A stretch of DNA of 64,000 nt from Nocardia africana NBRC 100379 (GCF_001612635.1 NZ_BDAV01000015.1:124001-188000), one strand, 5' to 3'; positions 25,550 to 34,014 are shown, counted from the first letter of the stretch. A program made the numbers and translations. Notes: generated by a model from the letters alone, not told the origin.

Positions 25550-27886
25550 TTTCAGGCTCCGGGAGAATTCGGAGACTTCCTGCTGGCGGGATTCGACCTT
25601 CTTACCGGATGTCATCAGCTGCAGGTAGTCCACCACGACGAGCCGCAGATCGTGGCGCTGCTTGAGCCGCCGTGCCTTGGCCCGGATCTCCATCATGGTC
25701 AGGTTCGGCGAATCGTCGACGAACAGCGGCGCCTCACTGATCTCGCTCATCCGGCGCGCGAGTTTGGTCCAGTCGTCGTCGCTCATCCGCCCGGCCCGCA
25801 TATCCCCGAGCTTGATCTTCGCCTCCGCCGACAGCAGACGCATCACGATCTCGGTCTTACTCATTTCCAGCGAGAAGATAACGCTCGCCAAGCCGTGCTT
25901 GATCGAACAACTCCGCATGAAATCCATTCCCAGGGTGGAGTTGTGCGTGGGGACCATCGAGCGCCCGGCCAGGTAGAGGTGTTCGGAGTTGTCGACCTCG
26001 ACGCAGCGGACCGGAACACTGGGGATCGGGCGGACGTCGACGATGAACCGTGAGTTCGACCGTGCGGTGCCGGTCGCGCGCCGACGCTGCTTGTGCAGCA
26101 GGTTCTTTCGGCTCAGGCCGAACACCTCGTCGTCGGTCGCGAACGTGAGCGTGTACGCCACGGAACTGTCCGCGGTGCGTCCGCGCACGTTCTTGGCCGA
26201 TCGGTGGCATCGGTATCCGAGGCTGACGATCAGTTCTTCGACATCGGAGACCAGTCGTTCGTTCGTCACTGTGAATTGCACCGAACCGCCGTGGGTCACA
26301 GTGCCGTCGGTGTCGAGCAGACCGGCCAGCAGCGCGCGCCGCTGTGCTTCGGAAGCACGGAGATAGGCGGTGGGTATGTGCTTGTTCCCCAGGACACCGA
26401 TCGTGCGCAACCGTGCTTGCACCGTTCCCGTGGCATTGCGGCAGCCCTGGCACATCCGCAGACCCGTGGAAGGCCGGCCGCACTGCGGGCACGTAGGCCG
26501 GGGCGAGCGGGAAGACACGAATCGCGACTTACCACCGCAGGATCGGCCGCAGGTCTTCACCTCGGAGGTGAACGGCACGAACTCGGCCCCGCACACGACG
26601 CAGTTGCGAGGAGAAATGGGATCGGGTTCCGGCAGGCGCAGGTGGTAGCGCAACACGGCACTCGCCGACGGCACCGCGAGCAGCCCTTCGTTCTCGATGC
26701 GCAGCACGATTTCCGGGTCGGCAGTTGTCAGTTGGGCGGAGGCGGCGGTGCCGTCGCCCAGCCAGGCGCCCAGGGTGTAGGGCGGAACGAGCAGGTGACG
26801 CTCCGGCAGCTGAAGCGGCGCGGCGTTGGTGACCGAGTGATTGAGCCGCGCGTCCGCGGTCGCGCAGCGCAGTGTTCCGGCGATATCGACGGTGGTCCGA
26901 ACCTCGGCGCACATCCGCTGGTTCCGGGACCGGTTGCGGCCTGCCGCGGCTTGCTGAGCGGAGCGCCGTGAGGCGCGCGTTTCGGTGAGCCATTGATGTT
27001 CCGCGTCTGCGACGATCACCGTGCCGTCGGAGAATTCCACCTCGTAGCAAGGGCGTTCGTGCATCGTCTCGGTGGCGGCTACGACACGCGTCGGCCGTCC
27101 GTGTGCGTCGAGCAGTTCGTCTCCGACCGCCACCTCGCCCATGGTCGTCCAGCCGTCCGGAGTGGGCAGCGGAGTATCCAGCGCGAGCGCCTTCCCAACG
27201 CCGGGTCGCGCCGCGACGATGATCATCTGGCCGGGGTGCAGGCCGTTGGTGACCTCGTCGAGTTCGGTGAAGCCGGTCGGCACGCCGAGGGAGATGCCGC
27301 CGCGGCTGGCGATGGAGTCGATTTCGTCCATCGTCGGCTGGAGCAGTTCCTCCAGGGGCAGGAAGTCCTCGGTGGACCGGCGTTCGGTGACCTCGTAGAT
27401 CTCGGCCTGGGCGCGGTCGACGACCTCGGCGACGTCCTGGCCCTCGGACCCGGCGTAGCCGAATTGGACGATGCGGGTGCCGGCCTCGACCAAGCGCCGC
27501 AGAATCGCCTTCTCCGCGACGATTTCGGCGTAATAGGAGGCGTTGGCCGCCGTCGGCACGGTTTGGGTCAGCGTCACCAGGTAGGGCGCGCCGCCGATGC
27601 GTTTCAGTTCGCCGCGGCGGTCCAGGGTGGCGGCGACGGTGACCGGGTCCGCGGGTTCGCCCCGGCCGTAGAGGTCGAGAATCGCGTCGTACACGGCCTG
27701 GTGCGCCGGACGGTAGAAGTCGCCGGGCCGGATGACCTCGACGACGTCGGCGATGGCGTCCTTGCTGAGCAGCATGCCGCCGAGAACCGACTGTTCGGCG
27801 GCCATATCGTGCGGCGGTTGCCGACCGAAATCCTCGCCGGGCTGGTCGTTGTAGTCCGAGTGCCCGCGATCGTCGACGACTGCCAC
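25256..27886 (-). CDS. dnaB: Replicative DNA helicase DnaB containing an intein
   Basis: The precursor is 876 residues and would give a 459-residue helicase after intein removal, the normal DnaB size. The N-terminal domain includes AAEQSVLGGMLLSKDAI; the RecA-like domain has Walker A ARPGVGK-ST split by the intein, VVDYLQLM as Walker B and ISQLNRGPEQR. I chose GTG at 27886 (VAVVDD, with AGAGAGGAC 7-8 nt upstream), matching the MAVVDD start of mycobacterial DnaB; an in-frame ATG lies at 27904. It follows the rpsF-ssb-rpsR-rplI operon as in M. tuberculosis, but with its own promoter region after a terminator. Confidence 0.96.
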   Translation of the reverse strand: MAVVDDRGHSDYNDQPGEDFGRQPPHDMAAEQSVLGGMLLSKDAIADVVEVIRPGDFYRPAHQAVYDAILDLYGRGEPADPVTVAATLDRRGELKRIGGAPYLVTLTQTVPTAANASYYAEIVAEKAILRRLVEAGTRIVQFGYAGSEGQDVAEVVDRAQAEIYEVTERRSTEDFLPLEELLQPTMDEIDSIASRGGISLGVPTGFTELDEVTNGLHPGQMIIVAARPGVGKALALDTPLPTPDGWTTMGEVAVGDELLDAHGRPTRVVAATETMHERPCYEVEFSDGTVIVADAEHQWLTETRASRRSAQQAAAGRNRSRNQRMCAEVRTTVDIAGTLRCATADARLNHSVTNAAPLQLPERHLLVPPYTLGAWLGDGTAASAQLTTADPEIVLRIENEGLLAVPSASAVLRYHLRLPEPDPISPRNCVVCGAEFVPFTSEVKTCGRSCGGKSRFVSSRSPRPTCPQCGRPSTGLRMCQGCRNATGTVQARLRTIGVLGNKHIPTAYLRASEAQRRALLAGLLDTDGTVTHGGSVQFTVTNERLVSDVEELIVSLGYRCHRSAKNVRGRTADSSVAYTLTFATDDEVFGLSRKNLLHKQRRRATGTARSNSRFIVDVRPIPSVPVRCVEVDNSEHLYLAGRSMVPTHNSTLGMDFMRSCSIKHGLASVIFSLEMSKTEIVMRLLSAEAKIKLGDMRAGRMSDDDWTKLARRMSEISEAPLFVDDSPNLTMMEIRAKARRLKQRHDLRLVVVDYLQLMTSGKKVESRQQEVSEFSRSLKLLAKELEVPVVAISQLNRGPEQRTDKRPMVSDLRESGSLEQDADMVILLHRPDAFERDDPRGGEADLILGKHRNGPTATITVAHQLHLSRFVDMARG
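25940..27190 (-). other. DnaB intein at the P-loop, class 3 type with homing endonuclease
   Basis: A 417-residue intein inserted between Lys and Ser of the Walker A motif GVGKS. It starts with Ala (ALALDTPLPTPDGW) rather than Cys/Ser and ends THN before extein Ser. Block B has EHQW (His65, Trp67), block F has VRCVEV with Cys396, and block G has Thr415-His416-Asn417: the Trp-Cys-Thr triad that defines class 3 inteins. LAGLIDADG motifs are at about 139-147 (LGAWLGDGT) and 287-297 (LLAGLLDTDGT). Between them are eight cysteines at 197, 200, 214, 218, 234, 237, 247 and 250, like two zinc ribbons. Splicing is needed for a functional helicase. Confidence 0.9.
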
Positions 27887-28131
27887 TCGACCGTCCTCTC
27901 TCATCGCACCCGGCCCGATCCCACCCGGCTTCGACCCTATTGATGACTTGTTGTACGCCCGGGTACCGACACGTCCGAACATGTCGCACCGGTCGTCGCG
28001 GTGGCCGCCACGTGATCGGAAACCCGCCTGTAGCTAACGATTCCGCGCATCGGGAACCGCGGCGCTACCGGCGCGTGGTGACGGCGCCTGGAAGAACCTA
28101 AGGGACCGAGTTGGGGATCGCCAAACCGGCC

Positions 28132-28386
28132 TGTGGAAACAACTGTGGATAAACTGGGCACAGTTCACCCGCTGTTGTGCAGGCCTTGTGTATCAACTGG
28201 GGACAACCCGGCATGCGCAGCGGCTATGACCAGGTGGAACCACGTTTTTTGGATTTCCCACATGTGGATCGAAATGCCGTCGGCGTGTCACTCGAGATGA
28301 ACAGCCGGGCGTGTTGGGTAAACACTGCTCTCTCGGACTATGGCGCAGATCACATTCAAGGCGGTCGGTTCGGCTACTTGTCCACA
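28132..28386. promoter_or_regulatory. Cluster of DnaA-box-like sequences
   Basis: A perfect box TGTGGATAA (complement of TTATCCACA) at 28144-28152; TTGTCCACA, the actinobacterial consensus, at 28378-28386; and TGGGGACAA (one mismatch) at 28198-28206. Weaker matches are TGTGGAAAC at 28132-28140 or one base off, and TGTGGATCG near 28263. All lie in the non-coding region before dnaB. The function is inferred from motif content only. Confidence 0.45.
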
Positions 28387-28561
28387 AATCCCCAGGAGCT
28401 GGGTAGAAAGTGCGCACGGTCGGTCGACGGCGGGATGCGGTGTCCATCGTCACCATCGAGCAAATCTTTCGCAACTCTATCGTGTCGGATCCGATTCCGG
28501 CTCGAAATGCGACAAGAGCCGTATACGGGCCTGTCGGAAACGGCGAACGCGCGCAGGCGAA

Positions 28562-28592
28562 GACCATCCCCGCAGTGACTACGGGGATGGTC
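28562..28592. terminator. Terminator of rpsF-ssb-rpsR-rplI operon
   Basis: An 11-bp perfect stem, GACCATCCCCG with CGGGGATGGTC, around a 9-nt loop, about 80 nt after the rplI stop on the minus strand. It separates the ribosomal operon from dnaB. Confidence 0.7.
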
Positions 28593-28671
28593 GTCGAAGA
28601 ACTGTGGTCCACCGTCCGGAGCGAGCACATCGGCGAACCGATCGGTACCCCGCCGGACGGCGGAGCGGATG

Positions 28672-29127
28672 TCACTCCGCGGCAGCAACCTGCAGGTCGA
28701 ACTTGGCAATCACGTCGGGGTGCAGGTGCACGGTGACGCTGTGCTTGCCGGTGCTCTTGATGTGCGACTTCGGCAGCTCGATGCTGCGCTTGTCGAGCAC
28801 CGGGCCACCGGCGGCCTTGACCGCGCCGGCGACGTCGGCCGCGGTGACCGAACCGAACAGCTTGCCCGTGCCGGCGGTCTTCACCGACAGGGACACGCCC
28901 TCCAGGCCCTCGATCGTGGCCTTGAGCTCCTTGGCGTGGTCCAGGTCGCGCACCCGACGGGCGTCCTGCGCCCGGCGGATGCCCTCGACCTGCTTCTCGG
29001 CACCACGGGTGGCGACGATCGCCAGGCCGCGCGGCAGCAGGTAGTTGCGGCCGTAGCCGTCCTTGACCTCCACGGTGTCGCCGGGCGCACCGAGGTTGTC
29101 CACATCAGCAGTCAGAATCAGCTTCAT
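28672..29127 (-). CDS. rplI: Ribosomal protein bL9
   Basis: A 151-residue bL9. The N-terminal domain reads MKLILTADVDNLG, with the conserved VKDGYGRNYLLPRGLA, then a long connecting helix and the C-terminal domain ending in HPDVIAKFDLQV. Full length for the family. It is the last gene of the rpsF-ssb-rpsR-rplI operon, with a 16-nt gap after rpsR, and ends before a hairpin. It binds 23S rRNA and helps frame maintenance. Confidence 0.98.
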   Translation of the reverse strand: MKLILTADVDNLGAPGDTVEVKDGYGRNYLLPRGLAIVATRGAEKQVEGIRRAQDARRVRDLDHAKELKATIEGLEGVSLSVKTAGTGKLFGSVTAADVAGAVKAAGGPVLDKRSIELPKSHIKSTGKHSVTVHLHPDVIAKFDLQVAAAE

Positions 29128-29143
29128 CGTCTGCCTCCCGTTC

Positions 29144-29398
29144 TCAGCGAGCCGTGGACACGTAGGGCAGCAGCGCGACCTCGCGGGAGTTCTTCACCGC
29201 GACGGCGATGTCCCGCTGGTGCTGCACGCAGTTGCCGGTGACGCGGCGGGCGCGGATCTTGCCGCGGTCGCTGACGAACTTGCGCAGCAACGCCGTGTCC
29301 TTGTAGTCGATGACGGCCGCGCCGTCCTTCTTCGCTTCCTTGCAGAAGGCGCAAGCCTTCTTCTTCAGCACCTTTTCGCGTGCCGGTGCTTTGGCCAT
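29144..29398 (-). CDS. rpsR: Ribosomal protein bS18, zinc-binding form
   Basis: An 84-residue bS18. It keeps the cysteines CAFC near the N-terminus and GNCVQH later, i.e. the zinc-binding C+ paralogue. Actinobacteria often also carry a zinc-free C- paralogue under Zur control elsewhere. IRARRVTGNCVQHQRDIA is the family core. Operon position between ssb and rplI matches other bacteria. Confidence 0.98.
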   Translation of the reverse strand: MAKAPAREKVLKKKACAFCKEAKKDGAAVIDYKDTALLRKFVSDRGKIRARRVTGNCVQHQRDIAVAVKNSREVALLPYVSTAR

Positions 29399-29456
29399 GG
29401 GTCTTCACTCCGTTTGCCTGGGAGCCGCGTATCGCGGGCCCCGATATGTGAGCCGT

Positions 29457-29996
29457 TCAGAACGGCGGTTCGTCGTCCATCTGGCCGCCTCCGAAGGAGC
29501 CGGCCGCGGGAGCGCTGCCCCACGGATCGTCGCCGGCGGAACCCTGTCCGCCGCGACTGCCACCGTTGGAGCCGCCGAAGCCCCCACCACTGCCGCCGGA
29601 ATTGCCGCCGAAACCACCGCCGCCACCGCCGCGCGAGGTCTTGTTGACCTTCGCGGTCGCGTAGCGCAGGGAGGGACCGACCTCGTCGACCTCGAGTTCG
29701 ACGACCGTGCGCTTCTCACCCTCGCGGGTTTCGTAGGAGCGCTGCTTGAGCCGTCCGCTCACGATGACGCGAGCGCCTCGGGTCAGGCTCTCGGCGACAT
29801 TCTCCGCGGCCTCACGCCAAATGTTGCAGCGCAGGAACAGTGCCTCGCCGTCTTTCCATTCGTTGGCGTTGCGGTCGAACACCCGGGGAGTCGAGGCGAC
29901 GGTGAAATTGGCCACCGCCGCGCCCGCGGGCGTGAATCGAAGTTCCGGATCTGCCGTCAAATTGCCGATGACGGTGATTACGGTGTCGCCTGCCAT
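29457..29996 (-). CDS. ssb: Single-stranded DNA-binding protein
   Basis: A 179-residue SSB. The OB fold (about 1-115) begins MAGDTVITVIGNLTADPELRFTP in spirit of mycobacterial SSB, followed by a Gly/Ser-rich linker and the acidic tip DDEPPF that recruits repair and replication partners. AGGAGG precedes the ATG at 29996. Located between rpsF and rpsR. Tetrameric ssDNA coating during replication is the family role. Confidence 0.98.
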   Translation of the reverse strand: MAGDTVITVIGNLTADPELRFTPAGAAVANFTVASTPRVFDRNANEWKDGEALFLRCNIWREAAENVAESLTRGARVIVSGRLKQRSYETREGEKRTVVELEVDEVGPSLRYATAKVNKTSRGGGGGGFGGNSGGSGGGFGGSNGGSRGGQGSAGDDPWGSAPAAGSFGGGQMDDEPPF

Positions 29997-30106
29997 GGTT
30001 CCTCCTGGTCTCCGGTGCGATCAGCTGTGCACTCGCCTGTTGCGCTAGAGCCTAAGGCCAGGCAACGACAAGTGCGGTTTGCTTTCCGACAGGTATGCCA
30101 GGGGGC

Positions 30107-30397
30107 TTACTTCTTGTCCTGCCGCAGCACCTTGGTGCGCAACACCGACTCGTTCAGGCCCAGCTGACGGTCGAGCTCGCTGACCGTGGCCGGCTCGGCG
30201 GTCAGGTCGACGACGGCGTAGATGCCCTCGGCGCGCTTCTCGATTTCGTAGGCCAGCCGGCGGCGGCCCCAGAGGTCGACCTTGTCGATCTTGCCGCCCT
30301 GCTGCGAGACCACACTGAGCATCTTGTCCAGGTTCGGACCGACAGTGCGCTCGTCCAGGTTCGGATCGAGGATGACCATCACTTCGTAATGACGCAC
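30107..30397 (-). CDS. rpsF: Ribosomal protein bS6
   Basis: A 96-residue bS6 starting RHYEVMVILDPNLDERTV and containing KIDKVDLWGRRRLAYEIEK, both family signatures. GTG at 30397 with AGGAGGTG upstream at somewhat long spacing. First gene of the rpsF-ssb-rpsR-rplI operon; its promoter must lie in the 260-bp gap shared with the divergent GT87 gene. Confidence 0.98.
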   Translation of the reverse strand: MRHYEVMVILDPNLDERTVGPNLDKMLSVVSQQGGKIDKVDLWGRRRLAYEIEKRAEGIYAVVDLTAEPATVSELDRQLGLNESVLRTKVLRQDKK

Positions 30398-30657
30398 GGG
30401 AACCCATCACCTCCTGTGGACTGTGAACGGCCACGGACTTTCCGTGGCAGGAGGGGTCGTTGCGTCAGCAACCCGACAAGGCTACATGAACGGCCGGTCC
30501 GGACCCGAATCCGGGGCACCGGGTGCGAAATGGGTCTCCTTCCCGGGGAATAACGACGTTCGCGGGGTAGCCCACCTATCGTGGTGCACATGCCGATTCG
30601 ACCCGCCGACCGTTGGGACCGCGGCGGTGGCGACGGCGTGTCCGCGGAGGTGGCCGC

Positions 30658-32028
30658 GTGGCCGATGCGGTAGTCCGGGCGCGCGCAACCGGCCGGGTCG
30701 CGGCCGCGGTCGCGGTCCTGGCCTGCGCGGTCACATTGATCTTCGCCTATCTCAACAAGGCCCGCTGCGCGGGCGCGCCGTTCGACGGCGACGGGCGCAG
30801 CCTGATCTTCGATCGCATCAAGGATGCCGAGGTCTGCTATTCCGACATCCAGTTCCTCTGGCTGGGACGCGGCATCGACGAGCATCTGTTTCCGTACGTC
30901 GGCGGCGGCATCACCCCCGACGGCACGCTGACCGGTGGTGCCGTGGAATATCCCGTGCTCAGCGGGCTGCTGATGTGGCTCGGCGCGGCCGGGGTGCACG
31001 ACGACGCCGGCTTCCTGCTGCATTCGGCCCTGCTGCTGGCGCCGTTCGCCCTGCTGACCGCCTGGATGCTGGGCCGGATGTCGGGAGCCGTCGCGCTGCT
31101 GTGGTCGGTGGGCCCGCCGCTGGTGCTCTACGCGTTCCACAACTGGGAACTCCCGGTGGTGTGCACGGCCGTCGGCGCGGTCTACGTGATGACCACGCTG
31201 ACCCGATACTCGTTGCGCACCAGGGGAATTGTCGCGGCGGTCCTGCTGGGCATCGGGTTCTGCCTGAAGTTGTATCCGGGGATTTTCGTCCTGCCGCTGA
31301 TGCTCTACCTCTTTCTCGGCGAGCCGGACCTCGGCGAGTCACGTGCGGATACCCACCGCCGCGGCTACGACCCGGGCGGGGCGTTCGCGGCCGCGGGTGC
31401 CGCGATCGCGACGGTGGTGGCGATCAACCTGCCGTTCGCGCTGCTCGGCTACGACGGCTGGCGGGCCTCGTTCACCTTCCAGCAGATGCGCCAGGCGGAT
31501 ATCACCACCAACTCCGTCTGGTACTGGGGGCTGCGGCCGATGTTCGCGCAGGGACAGAGCGGGGAAGCGTCGTTCCAGGACGTCGTGGCGACGGCCTCGC
31601 CGGTCCTGGTGGTCGTTTCGTTCGCGCTCGCTATGTGGTTGGGGTGGAAGCGTTTTCCCGTATACGGCTCCTACCCCTGGGTGGGCGTGAGCGCGGCGAT
31701 GCTGTGTGGATTCCTGCTGTTCCACAAGGTGCACTCACCGCAGTACACGTTGTGGGTGCTGCCGTTCTTCGTCCTGCTCGAGGTGCCGTGGGCGGCGGTC
31801 GGCGCCTATCTGCTGGCCGATCTGGCCCTCGGCATCGGGGTCTTCCGCTACTTCCATGCCCTGGGTAGCGGGACGGGCACGGACTTCTACGAGAAGCTCG
31901 TGCAGTTCGGGGTCTGGGGACGCGCGATCCTGCTGGTGTTCTTCTTCTTCGCGTTCGTCCGCGCCCGCCCGCGCGGATACCGGCCGGTGGTCTCGCCGGT
32001 GGCGCGGGAACTCGTTCCCGCGCGCTGA
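30658..32028 (+). CDS. GT87-family integral membrane glycosyltransferase-like protein
   Basis: About 456 residues with roughly ten membrane helices. EVCYSDIQFLW near the first periplasmic loop matches AMCYSD in the paralogue at 36008, and HSPQYTLWVLPFFV matches WSPQYSLWLVPLAV there. GT87 enzymes are polyprenyl-phosphate-mannose-dependent transferases of the mycobacterial envelope (PimE group). GTG at 30658 has GGAGG 7 nt upstream. It is inserted, relative to the M. tuberculosis order, beside rpsF on the opposite strand. The acceptor glycan is unknown. Confidence 0.82.
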   Translation: MADAVVRARATGRVAAAVAVLACAVTLIFAYLNKARCAGAPFDGDGRSLIFDRIKDAEVCYSDIQFLWLGRGIDEHLFPYVGGGITPDGTLTGGAVEYPVLSGLLMWLGAAGVHDDAGFLLHSALLLAPFALLTAWMLGRMSGAVALLWSVGPPLVLYAFHNWELPVVCTAVGAVYVMTTLTRYSLRTRGIVAAVLLGIGFCLKLYPGIFVLPLMLYLFLGEPDLGESRADTHRRGYDPGGAFAAAGAAIATVVAINLPFALLGYDGWRASFTFQQMRQADITTNSVWYWGLRPMFAQGQSGEASFQDVVATASPVLVVVSFALAMWLGWKRFPVYGSYPWVGVSAAMLCGFLLFHKVHSPQYTLWVLPFFVLLEVPWAAVGAYLLADLALGIGVFRYFHALGSGTGTDFYEKLVQFGVWGRAILLVFFFFAFVRARPRGYRPVVSPVARELVPAR

Positions 32029-32029
32029 A

Positions 32030-32569
32030 TCACGACCGGCCGTGGCGAGCGCGGAACGACGCGCTCTTGGCCCGGTTGCCGCACAGCGTCATATCGCACC
32101 AGCGCCGGGAACCCGCGCGGGAGGTGTCGAGGTAGAGACGTGTGCAGATGTCGCGGCCGCATTGTTTGATCCGATCGCGCTCGGGTCCGCCGAGGAGTTC
32201 GATCGCCTCGGTCGCGATCCGCGCGAGGGCATGATCGCAGTCGCCGCGCCGGGTCACGCCGGCGTCGGCGCGCAGGGCGATCGAGGGCTTCGGGCCGTCG
32301 GCGATCCGGTTGACCAGCACCCGGTCGGCATCGCGCCACGGCTCGCCGACGCTCGAGGCCAGGGCCAAGCGGTAGACCGCTTCACGCAGTTCGACCGCGC
32401 GCGCCAGTGCCGCCGCGTCGCACTGCGCGGCGGAGTCCAGTAATCCGGCCGCGACCAGCCATTCGTCGAGTGCGGCGGGTGCCGTCAGCAGGTCGATGAA
32501 ACCGGCGTTGCGCTCCTGGACGGTGCCGGCGAAATCCAGGGCCACGTTGCCGCTGACGAAAGTGAACAC
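32030..32569 (-). CDS. ABATE/CGNR zinc-finger regulator
   Basis: A 179-residue protein. The N-terminal ABATE-type domain begins FTFVSGNVALDFAGTV, and the C-terminal CGNR zinc finger has CTRLYLDTSRAGSRRWCDM, then CGNRAKSASF, with cysteines spaced for one zinc. Such proteins are putative transcription regulators. It is divergent from a DMT exporter gene at 32653, with a GGTAACC repeat between them, so it probably controls that exporter. Convergent with the GT87 gene, one base apart. Confidence 0.88.
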   Translation of the reverse strand: MFTFVSGNVALDFAGTVQERNAGFIDLLTAPAALDEWLVAAGLLDSAAQCDAAALARAVELREAVYRLALASSVGEPWRDADRVLVNRIADGPKPSIALRADAGVTRRGDCDHALARIATEAIELLGGPERDRIKQCGRDICTRLYLDTSRAGSRRWCDMTLCGNRAKSASFRARHGRS

Positions 32570-32577
32570 GTCTCCAT

Positions 32578-32625
32578 GGTAACCCCCTTGACAGGTTAGT
32601 TGCTCCGATGTCAGGGTTGGTAACC
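32578..32625. promoter_or_regulatory. GGTAACC repeat and TTGACA in divergent promoter region
   Basis: GGTAACC occurs at 32578-32584 and again at 32619-32625, 41 bp apart (about four helical turns). A perfect TTGACA lies at 32589-32594 and TGTCAGGG at 32609-32616 gives partial inverted symmetry with CCCTTGACA. The -10 element is not clear. Probable binding region of the CGNR protein. Confidence 0.35.
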
Positions 32626-32652
32626 AGTTGAAGCGGTTATTCGGGAGGTGTC

Positions 32653-33603
32653 GTGCGGAACCGACTGATGGAGACGGCCGCGCCCGCGGCCTTCGTGGTG
32701 ATGTGGAGCAGCGCGTTCATCGCCGGCATCATCGGCGTCGGCGCGGCGCCGCCGATGGTGGTGTTGTTCGCCCGCTTCGCCTGCGCCGGAGTGGCCTTGG
32801 CGGGGTATGCCGTCGCCGTCCGGGCGACGTGGCCGCGCGGCCGGCAATTGCTGCATGTCGCGGTCGCCGGATTGCTCATGCAGATGATGCAGTTCGGGGC
32901 CTTCTACACGGCCATGGCCGATCATGTCTCCGCGGCGGTGATCTCACTGGTTCAGGGTTTGAATCCGGTGGTGATCGCGCTGTTCGCCGGGACCGTGCTC
33001 GGCGAGTCGGTCACCGTGCGGCAGTGGATCGGATTCGGTGTCGGCGGCCTCGGCGTCGGACTGGCCGTCGTCGATCAATCCCACTTCTCCGCAACGGGAT
33101 TGGTGCTGTGCGTGGTCGGTCTGCTGGGACTGAGCCTCGGCACGGTCTATCAGAAGCGTTTCGTGCCGCAGGTCGACACCCGCACCAATACCGCTGTGCA
33201 CGTTCTGGTCAGCGCGCCGGTGGCGGGAATCTTCCTGCTCGCGAGCGGCAGTGCCCATATCGACGATCCGCTTCGGTTCGCGGGCTCGCTGCTGTGGATG
33301 GTGGCGATCAACGCCGTCGCTTGCTTCCTGTTGCTGAACGCCATGCTGCGGCGTTGGGACGCCACCCGGGTCGGCAAGCTGTTCTTCGTCACCCCGCTCG
33401 TCACGGCGGTGCTGGCCTGCCTGCTGATCGCACAACCGTTGCGCCCGTTGACGATTGCCGGTCTGGGTGTCGGCTTGATCGGGATGGTGCTGGCCTCGCT
33501 GCGCTCCGGAACCCGGCCCGATGCCGTGGCGGCCGCCGAGCCGGAATCGCCGGCAACCGCTGCCGGCGGCGTCGGTGTGCGCCACCCGCGACTGGCCGCC
33601 TGA
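32653..33603 (+). CDS. EamA/RhaT-type drug-metabolite transporter
   Basis: A 316-residue DMT-superfamily permease with ten predicted helices in two EamA repeats; FVVMWSSAFIAGIIG in helix 1 and LVQGLNPVVIALFAGTVLGE after helix 4 are typical. GTG at 32653 follows GGGAGGT. Probably exports an amino acid or related metabolite. Divergent from the CGNR regulator. Confidence 0.9.
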   Translation: MRNRLMETAAPAAFVVMWSSAFIAGIIGVGAAPPMVVLFARFACAGVALAGYAVAVRATWPRGRQLLHVAVAGLLMQMMQFGAFYTAMADHVSAAVISLVQGLNPVVIALFAGTVLGESVTVRQWIGFGVGGLGVGLAVVDQSHFSATGLVLCVVGLLGLSLGTVYQKRFVPQVDTRTNTAVHVLVSAPVAGIFLLASGSAHIDDPLRFAGSLLWMVAINAVACFLLLNAMLRRWDATRVGKLFFVTPLVTAVLACLLIAQPLRPLTIAGLGVGLIGMVLASLRSGTRPDAVAAAEPESPATAAGGVGVRHPRLAA

Positions 33604-33613
33604 CCGACGGGCG

Positions 33614-33979
33614 CTACTGCGGCTCGCCCTGCGCCGCGCTGATCACGCCGTCGAGCACCTCGCGGGTGCGGATCAGGTCCTTGATGCACGCGTCGATGCG
33701 TTGACGTTCGGCGGCAAGGGTTTCCGTCAGCCACGGTGTCGCGGTCGCCGCGGGCGTGCCGTCGGTGTCGTTGACGCACGGGAGCAGTTCGGCGATGGTG
33801 CGGCTGTGCAGTCCCGCGGCGAACATCTCCTGTATGCGAATGACACGGTCCACCGCCTGCTCACGGTATTCGCGCTGACCGCCCGAGGTCCGGGTCGAGG
33901 CGAGCAGGCCCTGGCTCTCGTAGTATCGCAACGACCGCACGCTGACGCCCGTGCGTCGTGCCAGTTCGCCGATGCGCAC
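33614..33979 (-). CDS. MerR-family regulator
   Basis: A 121-residue regulator. The N-terminal winged HTH is MRIGELARRTGVSVRSLRYY followed by GLL and QREYRE, then a coiled-coil dimerisation helix (about 80-118). A single Cys (PCVNDTD) is unlikely to make it a metal sensor. Divergent from an Old Yellow Enzyme gene, with a dyad between them, so it most likely activates that gene in response to an electrophile or oxidant. Confidence 0.92.
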   Translation of the reverse strand: MRIGELARRTGVSVRSLRYYESQGLLASTRTSGGQREYREQAVDRVIRIQEMFAAGLHSRTIAELLPCVNDTDGTPAATATPWLTETLAAERQRIDACIKDLIRTREVLDGVISAAQGEPQ

Positions 33980-33994
33980 CGGTTTCTCCCTTGC

Positions 33995-34014
33995 ACCTCA
34001 CATTGATGTCAGGT
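33995..34014. promoter_or_regulatory. MerR-type dyad operator
   Basis: ACCTnACATnnATGTnAGGT symmetry spans 20 bp (8 of 10 pairs match) and starts just after TTGCAC at 33991-33996, a -35-like element. MerR proteins bind such dyads in the long spacer of the promoter they control; here this would be the oxidoreductase promoter. The -10 is not clear. Confidence 0.55.

Larger units (their letters stand above)
27887..28671. other. 785-bp non-coding region between rplI and dnaB
   Basis: No convincing gene. An open frame at 28177-28578 has atypical composition and no domain. The region holds DnaA-box-like motifs at 28132-28386 and the rplI terminator at 28562-28592. M. tuberculosis has a small ORF (Rv0057) at this position; I see no counterpart here. 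Confidence 0.6.

Noticed and set aside
28177..28578. Open frame of 133 codons between rplI and dnaB
   Set aside because: No domain, no ribosome site, unbalanced composition, and it covers DnaA-box-like repeats; treated as non-coding.
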